64,000 bases of DNA, from NCBI GenBank assembly GCA_002633025.1, contig NMRB01000029.1, forward strand, positions 489,035 through 553,034, written 5' to 3'. The notes beneath the pieces were generated by a model. That model had not been told where the DNA came from. It ran no database searches and saw only the letters and a program-made list of their open reading frames with translations. This document shows, one piece after another, positions 1-13,200 of the stretch. Made by a program: the position numbers and the translations under genes. The number at the start of each line of letters is the position of its first letter. The stretch's first letter is position 1. Source of the DNA: Notospermus geniculatus. Taxonomy: Eukaryota; Nemertea; Pilidiophora; Heteronemertea; Lineidae.

Positions 1-1219
1 GGCCACTGTGTCCTTTATTTTTATCGCCAATACTAGTATTTCCCGTTTCCCTCAATCTGTCCAGGCTGAGTCTGCGGGGTGCATTTCTCCTTGGAAAGTC
101 CCTCCTGAATATTGTCGCTGAGTGATGACTACTGATTTCTTCGCAAAATACACCTCCATAATCTTTGCCCTCTCTTGCACTGAATATCGAGTTGTTGGAT
201 CCATTGATGCTTTTGGATGAAAATCTAAGGCTTCAACTATGATTCAGCTGAATTTTAGAGCAATATGTTAATTTTTGTGGAAATGACAAGAATTTCACAA
301 TTAATGATAAATTTTTTTTGGCCCACCCTGCGGCAACCAGCAGTGCAATCATATAGAAACGCATAAATCACCTCCAAAACAAATATACAGTACAGTAACA
401 TTTATTATTTATTTGATTTCGCAAGGGATATTATTCGTCGCCAACAGCTGCCAGGATTATTTGGGATTTTCCTATTTCAATTATTATTAGCAGCTGAGTC
501 CTCTTTTTGCGTGTCAGTCTGGAGAGAGACATCGAGCAACATGACGCAACAGCTACAACTCTGCATTCTCTTATCTTCTATGTGCACACTCTTAAAAAAT
601 TCTTGTCACCGCAACTTGTCTTTGAATATTGACGAGATGCTTTAGTCAGTCTGACGAGTTACGTCATTCATGACACGATTTACTTGTCATGGCGAGTCGC
701 ACATCTCTGTGACGAGTTCACTTTGTCCAGTTGACAAGATCTCTTGTTATGACGATCAGCTGTAGGTGGCAGGACATTATTGCGCATGCGCATCCCTCAC
801 ATCCATCGCTCAATTTCAAACGCTAAGCATGCTGTCAGCACTGCGTTGCCTCATTTGCCGAGTGGGTTTATGTTAGTTTCATAGGTCATAAGTTGGAATC
901 CCATCGTTGTCTCCAGATAAAAGCACAATATATCATCCAGAAAATTTGACTGGAGAGAGTCGTATGTCAACTTGAGATATCAGTTGTTTGTACCGAGTTT
1001 CAAAGATCTCAATTAGCTGAATTGCAAATTAATCGTTAACATGGTTAATTGGATGGTAATGATGTCATTTTCCCCTCGCAATCACAGTGCCCTCTATTGA
1101 CTGAACTGCCATCTAATCTTAGTTGTTATGCCTGCAGACTTCAGCTGTCGTGTGAAGGGGGGAGGGGCATCCATGGTTTTGTATCCCGAAATAAAGTGTA
1201 CAGATACCGCGAGAGGGAG
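1..1219. other. intergenic, no supported gene
   Basis: No long open frame, convincing exon or strong repeat was seen. The stretch around 600-770 repeats short TTGTCA / GACGAG words, suggesting a decayed repeat, but no terminal inverted repeat could be defined. It ends at an assembly gap. Confidence 0.5.
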
Positions 1220-1664
1220 NNNNNNNNNNNNNNNNNNNNNNNNNNNNNNNNNNNNNNNNNNNNNNNNNNNNNNNNNNNNNNNNNNNNNNNNNNNNNNNNN
1301 NNNNNNNNNNNNNNNNNNNNNNNNNNNNNNNNNNNNNNNNNNNNNNNNNNNNNNNNNNNNNNNNNNNNNNNNNNNNNNNNNNNNNNNNNNNNNNNNNNNN
1401 NNNNNNNNNNNNNNNNNNNNNNNNNNNNNNNNNNNNNNNNNNNNNNNNNNNNNNNNNNNNNNNNNNNNNNNNNNNNNNNNNNNNNNNNNNNNNNNNNNNN
1501 NNNNNNNNNNNNNNNNNNNNNNNNNNNNNNNNNNNNNNNNNNNNNNNNNNNNNNNNNNNNNNNNNNNNNNNNNNNNNNNNNNNNNNNNNNNNNNNNNNNN
1601 NNNNNNNNNNNNNNNNNNNNNNNNNNNNNNNNNNNNNNNNNNNNNNNNNNNNNNNNNNNNNNNN
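1220..1664. other. assembly gap (445 N)
   Basis: A run of N. Open frames across it are artefacts of translating N. Confidence 0.99.
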
Positions 1665-4600
1665 TAGTTGTGACTAATTAGTTCCAACTACGCGCCGGTT
1701 ATCAGTTGCCAACTAGTTCTGACTGTACGTAAGGGCGACATAAGCGAGGCTTTAGATATCGGTACTAAAAACGCCGTAGGACTACAATTCAAACGGCGAT
1801 TCACATTGAATTGTTTCATTTGTCGTGGTACATGTATATTGATAAGTTAACGGTCTTTATATACGACAAAATCAAGATACAAAAACGTTAACTTCAACGT
1901 CATAGCGTTTTTAATAATCATATTGTAGGCCTATAGGAAAACGTATGGTTCAGTGATCATCGAAGTTTAAGATAGAATATTAGGATGAAAATTTCGGTGT
2001 GATCAACATTACTAAATGTACTGCATTGTTGCCATGAGTTGATGTCAAACTTCATGTACGGTACGTGCTTAACCTTCATTTAGTTACCGTCCAGTCCCTT
2101 TAATAAACCACCGCAATCAGACTGTGCTGATCAGTCAATCGTGCCCTTGTTAACGGTTTTGGCAAAGTTCTCCATAGGCCCATCGTTCCATCCGATTAAC
2201 CCGAAATCTCCCGTATTCTGTTCTTCAAGCCAACAGTTGGGGGTGGGAGATTACTCGTTCCAACGATGCTATTAGCTCTGATTATGTTGACCGAAGCGTG
2301 CCTCTAGTTGGCACTCTCCGACAAGAAGAAATGTGTTTATTTTCCAAGAGGAATAAGGATCGGTAGAACGTAGGAGGACGGTAGGGGACCTTACGATGGA
2401 TTGGCCACAGCGAAGAAAAGACGCCCTCGTAGAATACTCTAAAACTGAGAACGACCTTTTGCTACAAATGTACTGGGTAAATATAAGTGTCATTTTGTTC
2501 ATCTCAGCTTGAACATGTTGAAACCTTCTTCCTTTTCGCCATGTTGAGAAGGAAAAAAACTCGTCACTGCACTATATTAAACTTGTACATTTTATGTCTT
2601 AACCTGTTGCCAAAGAAAGAGAGAGCACACAAAAGTCGACACACAAAATGATGATATATAGGAAGTCAACTTCCAAAATTTGGCAAATTTTCGACCCCAA
2701 CCGGGGTCTTCCTCAGGCACTTTTCAGTATGGAACTCCAGAAAAGTGCCTGAGGAAGACCCCGGTTGGGGTCGAAAATTTGCCAAATTTTGGAAGTTGAC
2801 TTCCTATATATCATCTTAACCTGTTGCCATATGTACATGTATGCCGTAATCTAACCACGAGATGCACACTGAAGGACTGACCAGCCACACTACATATTGA
2901 CTGAAATCGCAGTTGTAAGGTCACAGACGTCCGACATTGCTAGGGTCCAGCTCCTGTTGGTGATGGTCGACATTGCTGACAACACAGACTGTTAATATCT
3001 TCGAATCGGAAGTCCTGACACTGACGTTTTTATAGAGTAATAATGTTGGACGAACTAGATGCCAGTGCCAAACTCAAGTTATATCTGTGACCTTACAAAT
3101 AGTGCGATTTTGGTGATGTTCCATTTTTGGATCACAAAATGGTGCAAAACATTTTATGGAAACATCCTATCATGCAGCCTATATCAGGTATGCCATTCAA
3201 AATTCCACAAAGAACCGTTAATGATGATTACGACCGCGAGTTACAGTTTGTTCCTGGATTGGCTTAATTATTTATTTTTATGTGAATTCCCAATCTCATG
3301 TTTGCAATGGACGAGATTTAATTATCAAAAAATGAATAATCAATAAACGACAGTGTGCATTGATTTTGATGCATAGAATCAGACGCACAGAGTCAGCGAT
3401 AGTTAAAGCGATGAATACGGTGTTATCTATTGGTGTAACCGAGCACAGAAACACGAAAAAAGTTACTACCAGGGAGAGATAGGAGTGCAAGGTAGGCTTA
3501 TCAAAAGTTCGATCCACATTGTCAATTTTTTATCAGAAGTGTGCCAACTTCCTTTTCCTTCTACCTAGAAATACCGGTAAGTGCCGATTTTCTCCATCAA
3601 ATGCGTTTGATCACAGTGTACAATGTAGATGTCCCCCTCACAATCCTTCGACTTCGGTAGCATTGACGCGGAAGCCATCTGTACGTTGTAGGCGTACGTA
3701 CACGTACATGTACATTTGCACAATGGAGACTTCGTCAGATAGAAGGAGGCCCACTCGGAAGGCCTGCCCAATCGTGAACTTTGATTTGGATCTGACCCGG
3801 GTGTAAAGTGTCACAGTGTTCCCATTTCTCAGTGTTTTCGTTCACTGCAGGGAACGCTGAGAAACGACAGTGACAGCCCATTGTGTTCCCCTTTTAAAAT
3901 TCTCTTTGTGTTCCCCTTTGACACAATATTGTTTGAACATAATCAACTAATGCTGGCTGGCATCCGAATCCGAGGAATAGGAACAGTTAGCCGCGCTTAT
4001 TGCCAAAAGACGGCAGCTAAGTTCTAGCGGACCAATACAAAAGAAAATTCTCCTGATTAGTGCTCAATCAACCATGAATGGGTCCGCTGGACATTTAACT
4101 GGCCGTAGTGACCCCTATTGGTCAACTGACTAACAGCTCCCATTACTTTCTTTTAACGTCACCTCAAACAAAAGCTTCTAGTTTTTCTTTATTTCCTCCC
4201 ATTTAATTTCATGCATAAACGCTTATCATAACAACTTTTGCAAGCAAGTAATTCATCCAGCTCAGACTTTTCCTGAAAAGGCTAAAGCGAGCGTAATCAC
4301 TATGACCAATATTGAATATTAAGTACCATAGCAATGGTGTACGAGGACGTTGAGCCGTGGAGTTCGGCACATACAATACATGTACATAGTGGGCACGCCA
4401 TGCAGTCCTTTGGACAACTGGGCTTAAACTACCTGCGGTGCTCGGATGGACATCGTTAATTTAACAAATTTAATCTCAATTTCGGAAAACACCACTGACT
4501 CGGCCTCGTTGTTGACCAAAGTGTCAACAAGATGGAGCTAAGGCCGCGAACCACCGGGATCGTGGTGGATCGAAAGGCCGGCCAGACGATACTGATGACT

Positions 4601-6279
4601 CAGAAAAGCATCGCTCACAAGCAGTTTATTTCAAGATCTCCAACATGTTTCGTAAGTACATTGCAAGGATCAAGTAGGGATAAGTCACCACCATGAAGTT
4701 GAGATTTAATGCGTCAGTTGTTTTAACAACTTTGCACCAATACTAAATGGACAAAACAAATGTCATAATCTGTCACCTGTCACCTCCGAAGTTCCGGATT
4801 CCATCTCTGGTCGACCCCCTTCTTCATGTGGCAGAGAGGTTGCGGAGTGACCGACCAATGATTGGCACAGGTAGAGTGAATAGGCCTCTTCATTACGTAT
4901 AGAATGTAGGTAGTGCCGTGCTTGGAGGCCTATCCAAAAACTCCATATCAATGGACATCGAGCTGCTCTGTTACGTCATTTGTCCAAAACCAAAATGTGA
5001 ATATTCAAAGTAGGCCTAGTTCTTGGGAGTGGTCCTAGCAATTCCTTTGGCCAACTCCATGTTGTGCAAAGGTCAACTGCTGAAGTCTTCTCCGCAGCTT
5101 ACAGTTTATGACATATTCGAACAAATAGTTTAGACTTTTCTTTGTTACATACAGTGCAGCTTACATCCAGCTTCGACATAAAAGTCCTAATATTTATAAA
5201 GTAGAATTTTTCTCATAACCTTTACCTCGTTAAAACGCTTGTTATGAGTCCTTCTGCCTACGAAGTGACTTCATGCTTGGCCAACGTGAATCGCTTCCAC
5301 TCCAATTCCTTTTTCTCACGAGCGGTGTTTGGTGGTGTGGAAGAGTGGTGGTTCAAATTAAAATTCGATTGATATTTAGCCAAGCAAAGGCTCTTGAAAG
5401 ATCATTGGTTACGACCATGTTTGCCTTTACATGTAGGCTGCACTCCGGTGGTGAGAATTAAAATGGAATAAAACGGCCAGTCGTTGGGGCTCGGCGGGTT
5501 GTTACCTTCCGCTTATTGCGCGAAACGCACCCACACTGAGCTTTGTCAGAAAATAAAACTATTATAATTTTGTGTACAATTGATATATGGTAAGAACAAC
5601 AAGGAAAATACTATGTAACACAAGCCGTTATAATCCTGCTCAAGTATGTTATTTTGCTGAGGAGTACCGAATCTTAATTCTGGTTAAAAAGTAGACATCG
5701 GCCTATACATAATTTAACACGTACTGAAGGCGGACTTGGTCTGCCATCGTTCGTAGTCGATGAAAATATTTGCCGAGGCATAACTAAAGATTCACTGAGA
5801 GAGTTCGTGTTGTTCCTTGATTTTCGTGTACCGATTTTCGTGTATTTTCGGATATCGCATCTGATAATTCATACTAGGTTAGTTTTAGTTGTTTAGCAAC
5901 GACACGCGAATTGGTTCAGGTAATAAAGCGTAGAGTGGATAGATCTCAGTTCTGTTTCGGGACAATGGACCTGCGTATGCTTTGTTCGGAGATTACGTTA
6001 TTCTGCCACTTTTTACACGGGGTCCGTCGAAGTGTAACCATGGACTCGGCGGACAACATCCAAGTTCAACTTGCCATAAATCACGGTCTCTAATTAGTTA
6101 CGAGGAGTTTAAAATGGCCGTCTTCACCTAATGCGACATTGCAGGACGATTTCTGGGAGGAGTGCAGGACAACGCCTTTGATCTAGCATGAGCATAGCAA
6201 CAGTTTTTTGGTGAATTACGCTGTTCTTTGCCAATTTAATTTAAACTTTCAAAGATATACCCGTTCTTCTCTTTGTAGC
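1665..6279. other. intergenic with repeats, no supported gene
   Basis: Only short unsupported frames are present. It holds the foldback element at 2650-2815. A GGTGTAAAG...CAGTG motif near 3803 resembles the end of the GGTGTAAC MITE family seen at 16739, 26739 and 49283, so it may be a truncated member. 5' untranslated exons of the gene whose start codon is at 6288 could lie here but cannot be identified. Confidence 0.45.
2650..2815. repeat. foldback element with hammerhead-like core
   Basis: Near-perfect inverted repeat with arms of about 75 bp around a short spacer. Each arm contains CTGAGGA, then a GACCCC/GGGGTC hairpin, then GAAA. That order matches the hammerhead ribozyme core (CUGANGA, stem II, GAAA). 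A second family member lies at 11395-11532. Hammerhead motifs are known in Penelope-like retroelements; assigning this element to them is inference. Confidence 0.75.
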
Positions 6280-6287
6280 ATGCCAAA

Positions 6288-9200
6288 ATGTACCACTCGT
6301 CGAGAATGAGGAGCAGTCATCACTTCGAGAAGTACGAGGGCGTCTCTGGATGCCGCCTCTTCCACAAGGGAGATGAATCAAACCGACGACATGATTTTCC
6401 AAAGATTCCTGTAAGAGTACACCCAGGGGGACATCGTATGGTATACATTGTTAGATACTGAGAATGGAGTGCTGTAGATCCTGTTCCTGTATATGAGTGT
6501 GATTGGTTTGGTATTCTATTTTCGCCCTACTGACGTCATTAGACTTCACATAGCAGATGTTGTTGTCCATACTTTGTAGACGATATTTTGACACCACGGG
6601 CCGATTTAATAGACGTTTGCTAAGCTAACCATTGGTTCCACCCCAACAAATAGGCATGCGAAAAGTGTACAACTAAATTTTCACCAAAAAGCCCGGTTTG
6701 GATGGATAGTAAGCGCTATACAGAGCTTAGAAAACGGGGCTTTTTGGTGGAAAATTTAGTTGTAAATTTTTCGCACGCACGCCTATTCATTTTTGGTGGA
6801 ACCAATGGTTAGCTTAGCAAACGTCTATTAAATCGGCCCTAAGTTACCTTAAAGCCTTCAACCATACCATTTCATCGAACGTTTAAAGGCCCTGGCGTTT
6901 TTCGCCCAAGTACCACATGATAGGTGTAATGTTCGGCGCGAAAGGATGCGGACTGAGGCCTTTTTGCGCTCTCATTGGTGAAGCTTTGCGGGGCCAAAAT
7001 ATACTCTTGCGTTTGCTTCCCTCTCCGATTGCGATACTTGAGAGAAAGCACTTCCTTCTGTTCCTAGAAAAAAGCTGCCTTATTCGACCGTTACGAAATG
7101 GTTTACAATATTTTCTATCCTGATAACCATTCGAATGACATTTGTACTGCAATATGCATGGTATGGAGTTCTTCAATCGACTATGCACCCACACTGTTTA
7201 CATGAACATGTAACAAATTGTCATTAGAGAGTTTTCGCAAAGTCCCCGAAACGCCAATGTCTACCTTCTTTGCTGCTCTCTTCGTGGCATCGAACAGCGG
7301 GACTGGCGTTCGCGTTGGGGTTTCGGGGGGCTTTGCGGAAACTCTCTGTAACGCAACTGATGAGGCAGCTTCGTTAGTTTGTATTTCACGTACTGTATGT
7401 ATGATACACTGAAGTTTTTAGATAGCAGATATTTCATAGTCCGTCATGTTGTAAATGCAACACACCCGTGCACGAACCTCCCCTCCCTGTGGCATGTCAC
7501 TCCTTGCCATCACTATTCACTTCCCCAACTTTTGCACCTGTTCTGAAACAGACTTTAATGAGACCAAGAAGGTGATCGTCTTCTGTTCTTGATGAGATTT
7601 AAATGGAGGTGCCCTTGTTTTGGGCTAAAGATACTCAAATCGACTAGAAAATAAACACAGCACCAGACTGTGATTGGTCATCCAATTACGGTCTGTCATT
7701 GGTCAGCTAAACACTTCCTGCTGAACACCAAACAGAAGCATTATTTTGGTACAACGCGAGCTACAATCCCTTAGACACAACTCATACTTAGTAAAATCGT
7801 TCAATCATACCGTTTGTATTCACAGCCCAAACATCCTCAGAATAGAACTAACGATGGCCAAGTGAAGTTTCCACCAGTGCGTGGAGCGACCAAGAATCTC
7901 AAGCCTACTCTAGCCTACCCACCTGGGATCAACAATAAAAGCAACAAGAAGGTATGAATGGAACAGTCAGGGTTTTGGGGGGCTTCTTTGGCGTCTGCCT
8001 GTAAATGCTCCCCCAAGAAGGCAGAAAAGATGGCGTGGCGAACTGATCCTTCGAAACACACATATTTAGCACTCATTATTCAAAAAACCTCTGGCTAGCA
8101 TGGCTAGTGTACAATCGATATAACATTTTATTCCTATTTCAGGGTCTGCCCATGAAATCGTCACTCTCCATGTCATATAGCGAATTTCAAAGGCTTTTAC
8201 AGCGGCAGAAAACGAGTAGACAGTACGAGAAATTCTCCTTCACCAAAGCTTATCATCTCCCCAATGGCATTAAAGGGTATGTCCCAGCGTCCTATCCCGA
8301 GGAGTATTACACACCAAGAATAAAATTTCAACCGAATGATTACGCCATCTATAACAATCCATATATCCAGGAGCAACTGCGATTGCAGCATGAGAAGGCA
8401 GAGGGCAACGGTGTTGGTGACACGTTACCTCCGCTTAAGCACGAAATGGCTGCCGAGGACGGTAGACAGGACCGTGCTGTGATAGAGGCGTTGTTGGCTG
8501 ATGGACCATGGAGAGGTGATTTTGACCAGGTTGAAACGATGATGGACGATGAAAGGTTTAAGGATGAACACACAGAGGCAAATCCAGGAACTGAGAATCC
8601 AGACGAAGGAATAGCCAGGGTTGAAATGGACGTATCAGGTGATATAGTTGAGAACCAGAATGATGTACGCGAGGTAGAAAATGACGGTGGGTATCAAAGT
8701 ACCGGGCCAAACCATCAAGTGGACGTTGATCATGATGGAGAGTTGGACGCATCGTCATTTATTTCAGGTGGTGATCGCCTTGAGGAAATAGACAATCACG
8801 TCAATGAAAGTGTCGATAAAGTTGTTGCTCCCGCGGCAGCAGACAGTGCAGAACAAAATGGTGGTGACGGGCCGCACGAATCGACTGATACAGGTTTAGC
8901 TGAGCAGGATTTGACCGCGGAATCGGAGCCTCTTGGGGAACGAGGAGGCGACGAAACAAACACCGACTCCTCAGGCATTGATGTTACTTCAGGGGAGAGA
9001 GAGGACAATAATGACACTGTAATAGAGGCAAAGGAAGAGACAAAGGAAACTGACGATATTCACGACACCTCGGACAATGCAGATCGGGTGGGTTCGGCCG
9101 CAAAACAAGAAGAGGCCGCGCCGCACAATGAGGAGGTAAATCTTTTGACCGATGATGCGCCAACACCCAGAGATGATGGTGTTGTAACGGACGGGGAAGT

Positions 9201-9324
9201 TAGTGTTGAAGGTGCAGAGAAAGCAGGTGAAAATGCAGTTGATGCAGATGGGATTGGTACACGTGAATTAATCGACGGTGTTGAAGGCCACAAAGACGAT
9301 GACGTTGAAGACGACAAACTGTAA
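6288..9324 (+). CDS. unrecognised protein with acidic C-terminal tail (3 exons, 476 aa)
   Basis: Exons 6288-6410, 7826-7951 and 8143-9324 join in phase 0 (123+126+1182 nt). The junctions are CCT|gtaag, cacag|CCC, AAG|gtatg and tttcag|GGT. An acceptor (ctttgtag) lies 9 nt before the ATG, so a 5' UTR exon probably lies upstream. The first exon encodes a basic, His/Ser-rich start. Residues 84-160 are rich in Tyr, Pro and Asn (YVPASYPEEYYTPR, NDYAIYNNPYIQEQ). From about residue 170 to the end the chain is low-complexity and rich in Asp, Glu, Gly and Val, ending EDDKL, which suggests disorder. There is no signal peptide or membrane segment. I do not recognise the family. A cytoskeletal or axonemal protein is possible from the composition but unproven. 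It converges on the minus-strand gene ending at 10270. Confidence 0.72.
6598..6839. mobile_element. foldback MITE, about 240 bp
   Basis: Long terminal inverted repeat: GGGCCGATTTAATAGACG at the left matches its complement at the right, continuing through the CTAACCATTGGTTCCACC block and the core AAATTT..AAAAAGCCC. It lies in intron 1 of the gene at 6288-9324. No coding capacity. Confidence 0.85.
7226..7347. mobile_element. small foldback MITE
   Basis: Inverted ends AGAGAGTTTTCGCAAAG / CTTTGCGGAAACTCTCT with imperfect internal pairing (CCCCGAAACGCCAA / TTGGGGTTTCGGGG). It lies in intron 1 of the same gene. Confidence 0.7.
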
Positions 9325-9799
9325 TGTTTTTCACTGCCCCCCCGTTTGCCAGTGCCTCCCAACAAAAGATTGACGGAATAAGCCGTGACGTGACAATGGG
9401 TGAGGCACTGATCAACATGTCTTTCTGTATTTGAGTGTCCGCCACACAATAAAGCGGGCATTGTCATACGGGGGGCATTCTCATACATTACACCTGGTAT
9501 TAGTTTTTGAGGGTTCTCAGTTGCTGTGAACAAAAATATCATACCGGTAGTACCGTATAAAGAAAAACAACGAATTGTAAAAAAACATAAGCAGTATAAT
9601 TTGTCCATCCGTCGGTCTGTCGACATTTTGTGCTCGGATTGGACCGATGGAATACCTGACCTCATTAACTCGAACATCAAATTTTTAAAACACGTTCTTT
9701 GGAAATAGGCCTACTCTAGATTCGTTCTTCTGAGGTTACTTTACTGAACACCCATATGACCGCCTACCCGATTGAATATGCATGGCAAAATAAAGAGCT

Positions 9800-9938
9800 G
9801 GGGCCTGATTCACAAAGCACACTTAAGCCTAAGTGTGATCTTAGTGTACTCTTAACTATTGTGTGGGGATTTATGAACAATAGATAAGAGTACACTAAGG
9901 CAACACTTAGCCTAAGTGTGCTTTGTGAATCAGGCCCC
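9800..9938. mobile_element. foldback MITE between convergent genes
   Basis: Palindrome with ends GGGGCCTGATTCACAAAGC and the exact complement GCTTTGTGAATCAGGCCCC. Internal arms contain AGTGTACTCTTA and TAAGAGTACACT. It sits between the stop codons at 9324 and 10270. Confidence 0.88.
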
Positions 9939-10269
9939 TGTAACGCAAGACTCACTCATTGGTCAGTTATGTTGAATAGAATCAATAAATTCTTTGTACG
10001 GTCTATATTGTGGGCTAGGCCTAACCTACAGCATGAATATCTGAAGTAACCTTAGAAGAACGAATCTAGAGTATGTCAAGACGGAATACATGTACATTGC
10101 GCACGGTATATCTTGTACATTACCTGTGTACACCGTATCGAGAATAAACCTTGTTTATATCATTGTAATCAAAACCTTCGTCCTTAGCCATTAGTGGCGA
10201 ATAGCTAAACTCAAAACAATCACATGATTGTCGTACTGGAGAAAAAAATTCAAGGTTTACCATCAATAG

Positions 10270-13200
10270 TTATGAGTCACTGTCCAGCTTCGCTCTGGTT
10301 TCCGCGATGCTCCTTTCCAACTGAGCAGCTTGTTCATACCAATGCCCATGCCTTGCCTGGACTTCCCGGTATTGACGTTTCAGTCTTGTGAGTTGAGCAG
10401 CATTCCTTTTCTGTGAATCAGAATTCATGAGTAAAATGGTTCTAACCTCTTATTGAGTTGGAGCGACTCATTTGAAATCAAATGCTCTTACGGTGCACGT
10501 TTTTCCTGAACTTAGTCACACTGCCACTAACAAACATAAAAAGGAAAGTAGGTATAACTTACGTGAAGAACCTCAATGTCTTTCTGAACTTTGTCACTTT
10601 CAATCTTTTCATTCTTCAGCTAAAATGGTGAAGTCATCAACGGTTAGGGAGTTTTCTGCGCTCTGTATCAGACGACAGTCTGCTAATTGCTGCTAAAAAG
10701 GGGGTAGCACGAGCTCGCTATGAATAATCAAAGACAAATTGGTGACTGAATGCAACGTTGGAAATGACAATAAATCAACACAAAAAAATTGTAAATCTGT
10801 GATCACCTCTTCTGATTTTTCCTTGATGACAAGATCAAGGCGTTGTTGTTCCATGGCAGCACTTTCAATCTCTTTTTCGAGTTGTATCTCATGTACACCG
10901 TCAATGATATTCTTGGCTTCAGTGGGATTTGACTCCACATCATCTTCTAAAAAAACACGCACAGCAAAACACATTAACAGTAATTCTAGGCGTTCGAGGC
11001 AACCAGACGATGCATTATATACAGTAGTAGGTAATTGTGTGAGTACTCACTTTCAGCAAGTAGGGTGGTTACTTTCTCCAGCTGTTCGCTAACTTGTTGG
11101 TAAATCGTTTTTGTGACTTCTGCAGCTGAAACTTCTGCCGTGTACTTCTTCATCTTGGCAGAGTATTCTTCATATAATCTAGGAATTACATACAAACGAT
11201 TTACATAACGTATTTTGAAATGGTGTGATAACAACATTCATTGTCGTCAGTCAAGCCTACCGCATACGAGGATACAACAGGCGATTTTTCATAACCTGTC
11301 GACCAGTGGCAGCAGTTTCCCATCCCCGTAAACAGGAGTCCAACATAAAGCACAAAGAACGACACACAAAATGATATAATACGAAAAGTCGTCTCCGAAT
11401 TTCGCAAATTTTCGACCCCAACCGGTGTCTTCCTCAGGCACTTTCTAGTAGAGATCCCAGAAGTGAGTGGGATCTCTACCAGAAAGTGCCTGAGGAAGAC
11501 CCCGGCTGGGATCGAAAATCTGCGAAATTCGGACCCGTAAACAGGAGGGAAGAAATCGTGAATTTTATCACCAGCTACTAGTATCACCAACTACATGTAT
11601 ACTTTGATTGTGAAACGATCTGAGATGCTTGAACGTGACAATTAGAAACACCAAACTGCTTACGCTATTTCTCTTCCGAGGTTTTCTTCTGCTTCTTCTA
11701 TTTTGTTTCGTCCGCGGGCAATCTGGATTGACAATTTTTCAAGGTCTTTCTCGATTTGTTGACAATCTCCTTCCATCTTGGTGGCATCACTCTGCGTCAG
11801 ATAGCTCTGTCTCACCGCCTCGGCGATTTCCTTCTTTATCTCGTTTTGATTATCGTTCTCTTTTGAGGGATGCAAAAATGGTAAAAATCTGGTCTTGAAA
11901 TGTCGGATTTTGCGTGGAAAGCGAAACAAGCGCAATACACAAAAGCCTAGTGACAGACGCACCAGTATACTACGACGCGTACCCGGCAGCGTTTTGCACT
12001 GCGTTTCAAATAAATTAATACGAATAATCGGGCGCGGCAGTGGGGGAGCGGGAGGGAAATTTTAAGTAGTTATCTTGGTCATAAGGTCTCGAAGGTTCTT
12101 ACCGTGTGCCAGATTGGCCTGGAAAAGAAAGAGGAAACGTCACGTACGTGGTGCAATAGACTCTATCACTCCAATAGAGCGCAGCACCTGACGGGTCGCT
12201 AGCTAGGCCTACAGCGTCACGACGTCCCGTCCCACATTCTGAACGCGGTGACGTCACTCGAAAAACCTCCACTTGTTTCAGCGATCATGACGTCGTCTCA
12301 CGTCAAGATGTCATGGAATGAGTACGGGACGTCGTGACGCTGTAGTACCCGTCAGGTGCTGCACTCTTTTGGAGTGATATAGCCTATTGAAAAGTTCTTC
12401 TCTTGATGACAAAAGCATTTTTAAGGAAACGGAAGACAAAATCTGCTGGCCTACATGAGGTGACAACTTACTTTCAGTCCATCAAGTATCAGCTTCTGTC
12501 GCTGTAATTCGTCCGCCTGGTCCTTCTGCATCAAAGCAACCTCACTCACGACTTGTGGCAGAGTTCTCACATTGTTTATAGCTGTGTCAACGAATTTCCC
12601 TTCCATTTCTATACTACTTAATTCTCTGTCCATTGGCTCATCTGCAATAAGAATCAAGTCGTTACACCGCAGTACCGGTACGCCATAAAGGAGTAAATAC
12701 ATGTTTAGTGCTATTACATGAACACAATATTAGGGTGATAAGAGCCACCTAGTGGCAAGTAAGGGAAGCTTTGCCCCTGGACACAGATCGTTCCTGGGTG
12801 ATTCTTTAGGCTTCCCTTACATAGAAGTATACGGTATACGAAAACGCCTGTCAGCAAAGGCTTCACGGTCGTGAATCCTCGGGAAGCCTTTGTTAACAGG
12901 CGTTTTCGTATACCGCATACTTCTATGTAAGGGAAGCCTCGGGTATGTTCTAACGAGCACAACGTTCGGAGAAAGAAGCATGTTGGGGCAAACAATTTGG
13001 CAGCTTATAATCTTGTACCTACCGATGGTCGAGAGCTCGACATCTACCCGCATTTCTGTTTCGTCATGACTAATGTAAGGAGTGGATATCGGAACATTCT
13101 CCATCGGGGGTCCTGGCTCTGCGCAGAATGGTTGTTGTAGCTCTGGGACTGCCATAATTTTATCAATGTTTTCACTCAGACTGCTGTCAGTGTCTCTGAG

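Noticed and set aside
1049-1687. Open frames of about 180-210 codons around 1.0-1.7 kb on both strands
   Set aside because: They consist mostly of translated N from the assembly gap.
9060-9680. 206-codon frame on the minus strand
   Set aside because: It overlaps the acidic tail exon of the plus-strand gene. Its Ser/Ala/Thr-rich content is the antisense of GAX/GAT repeats.
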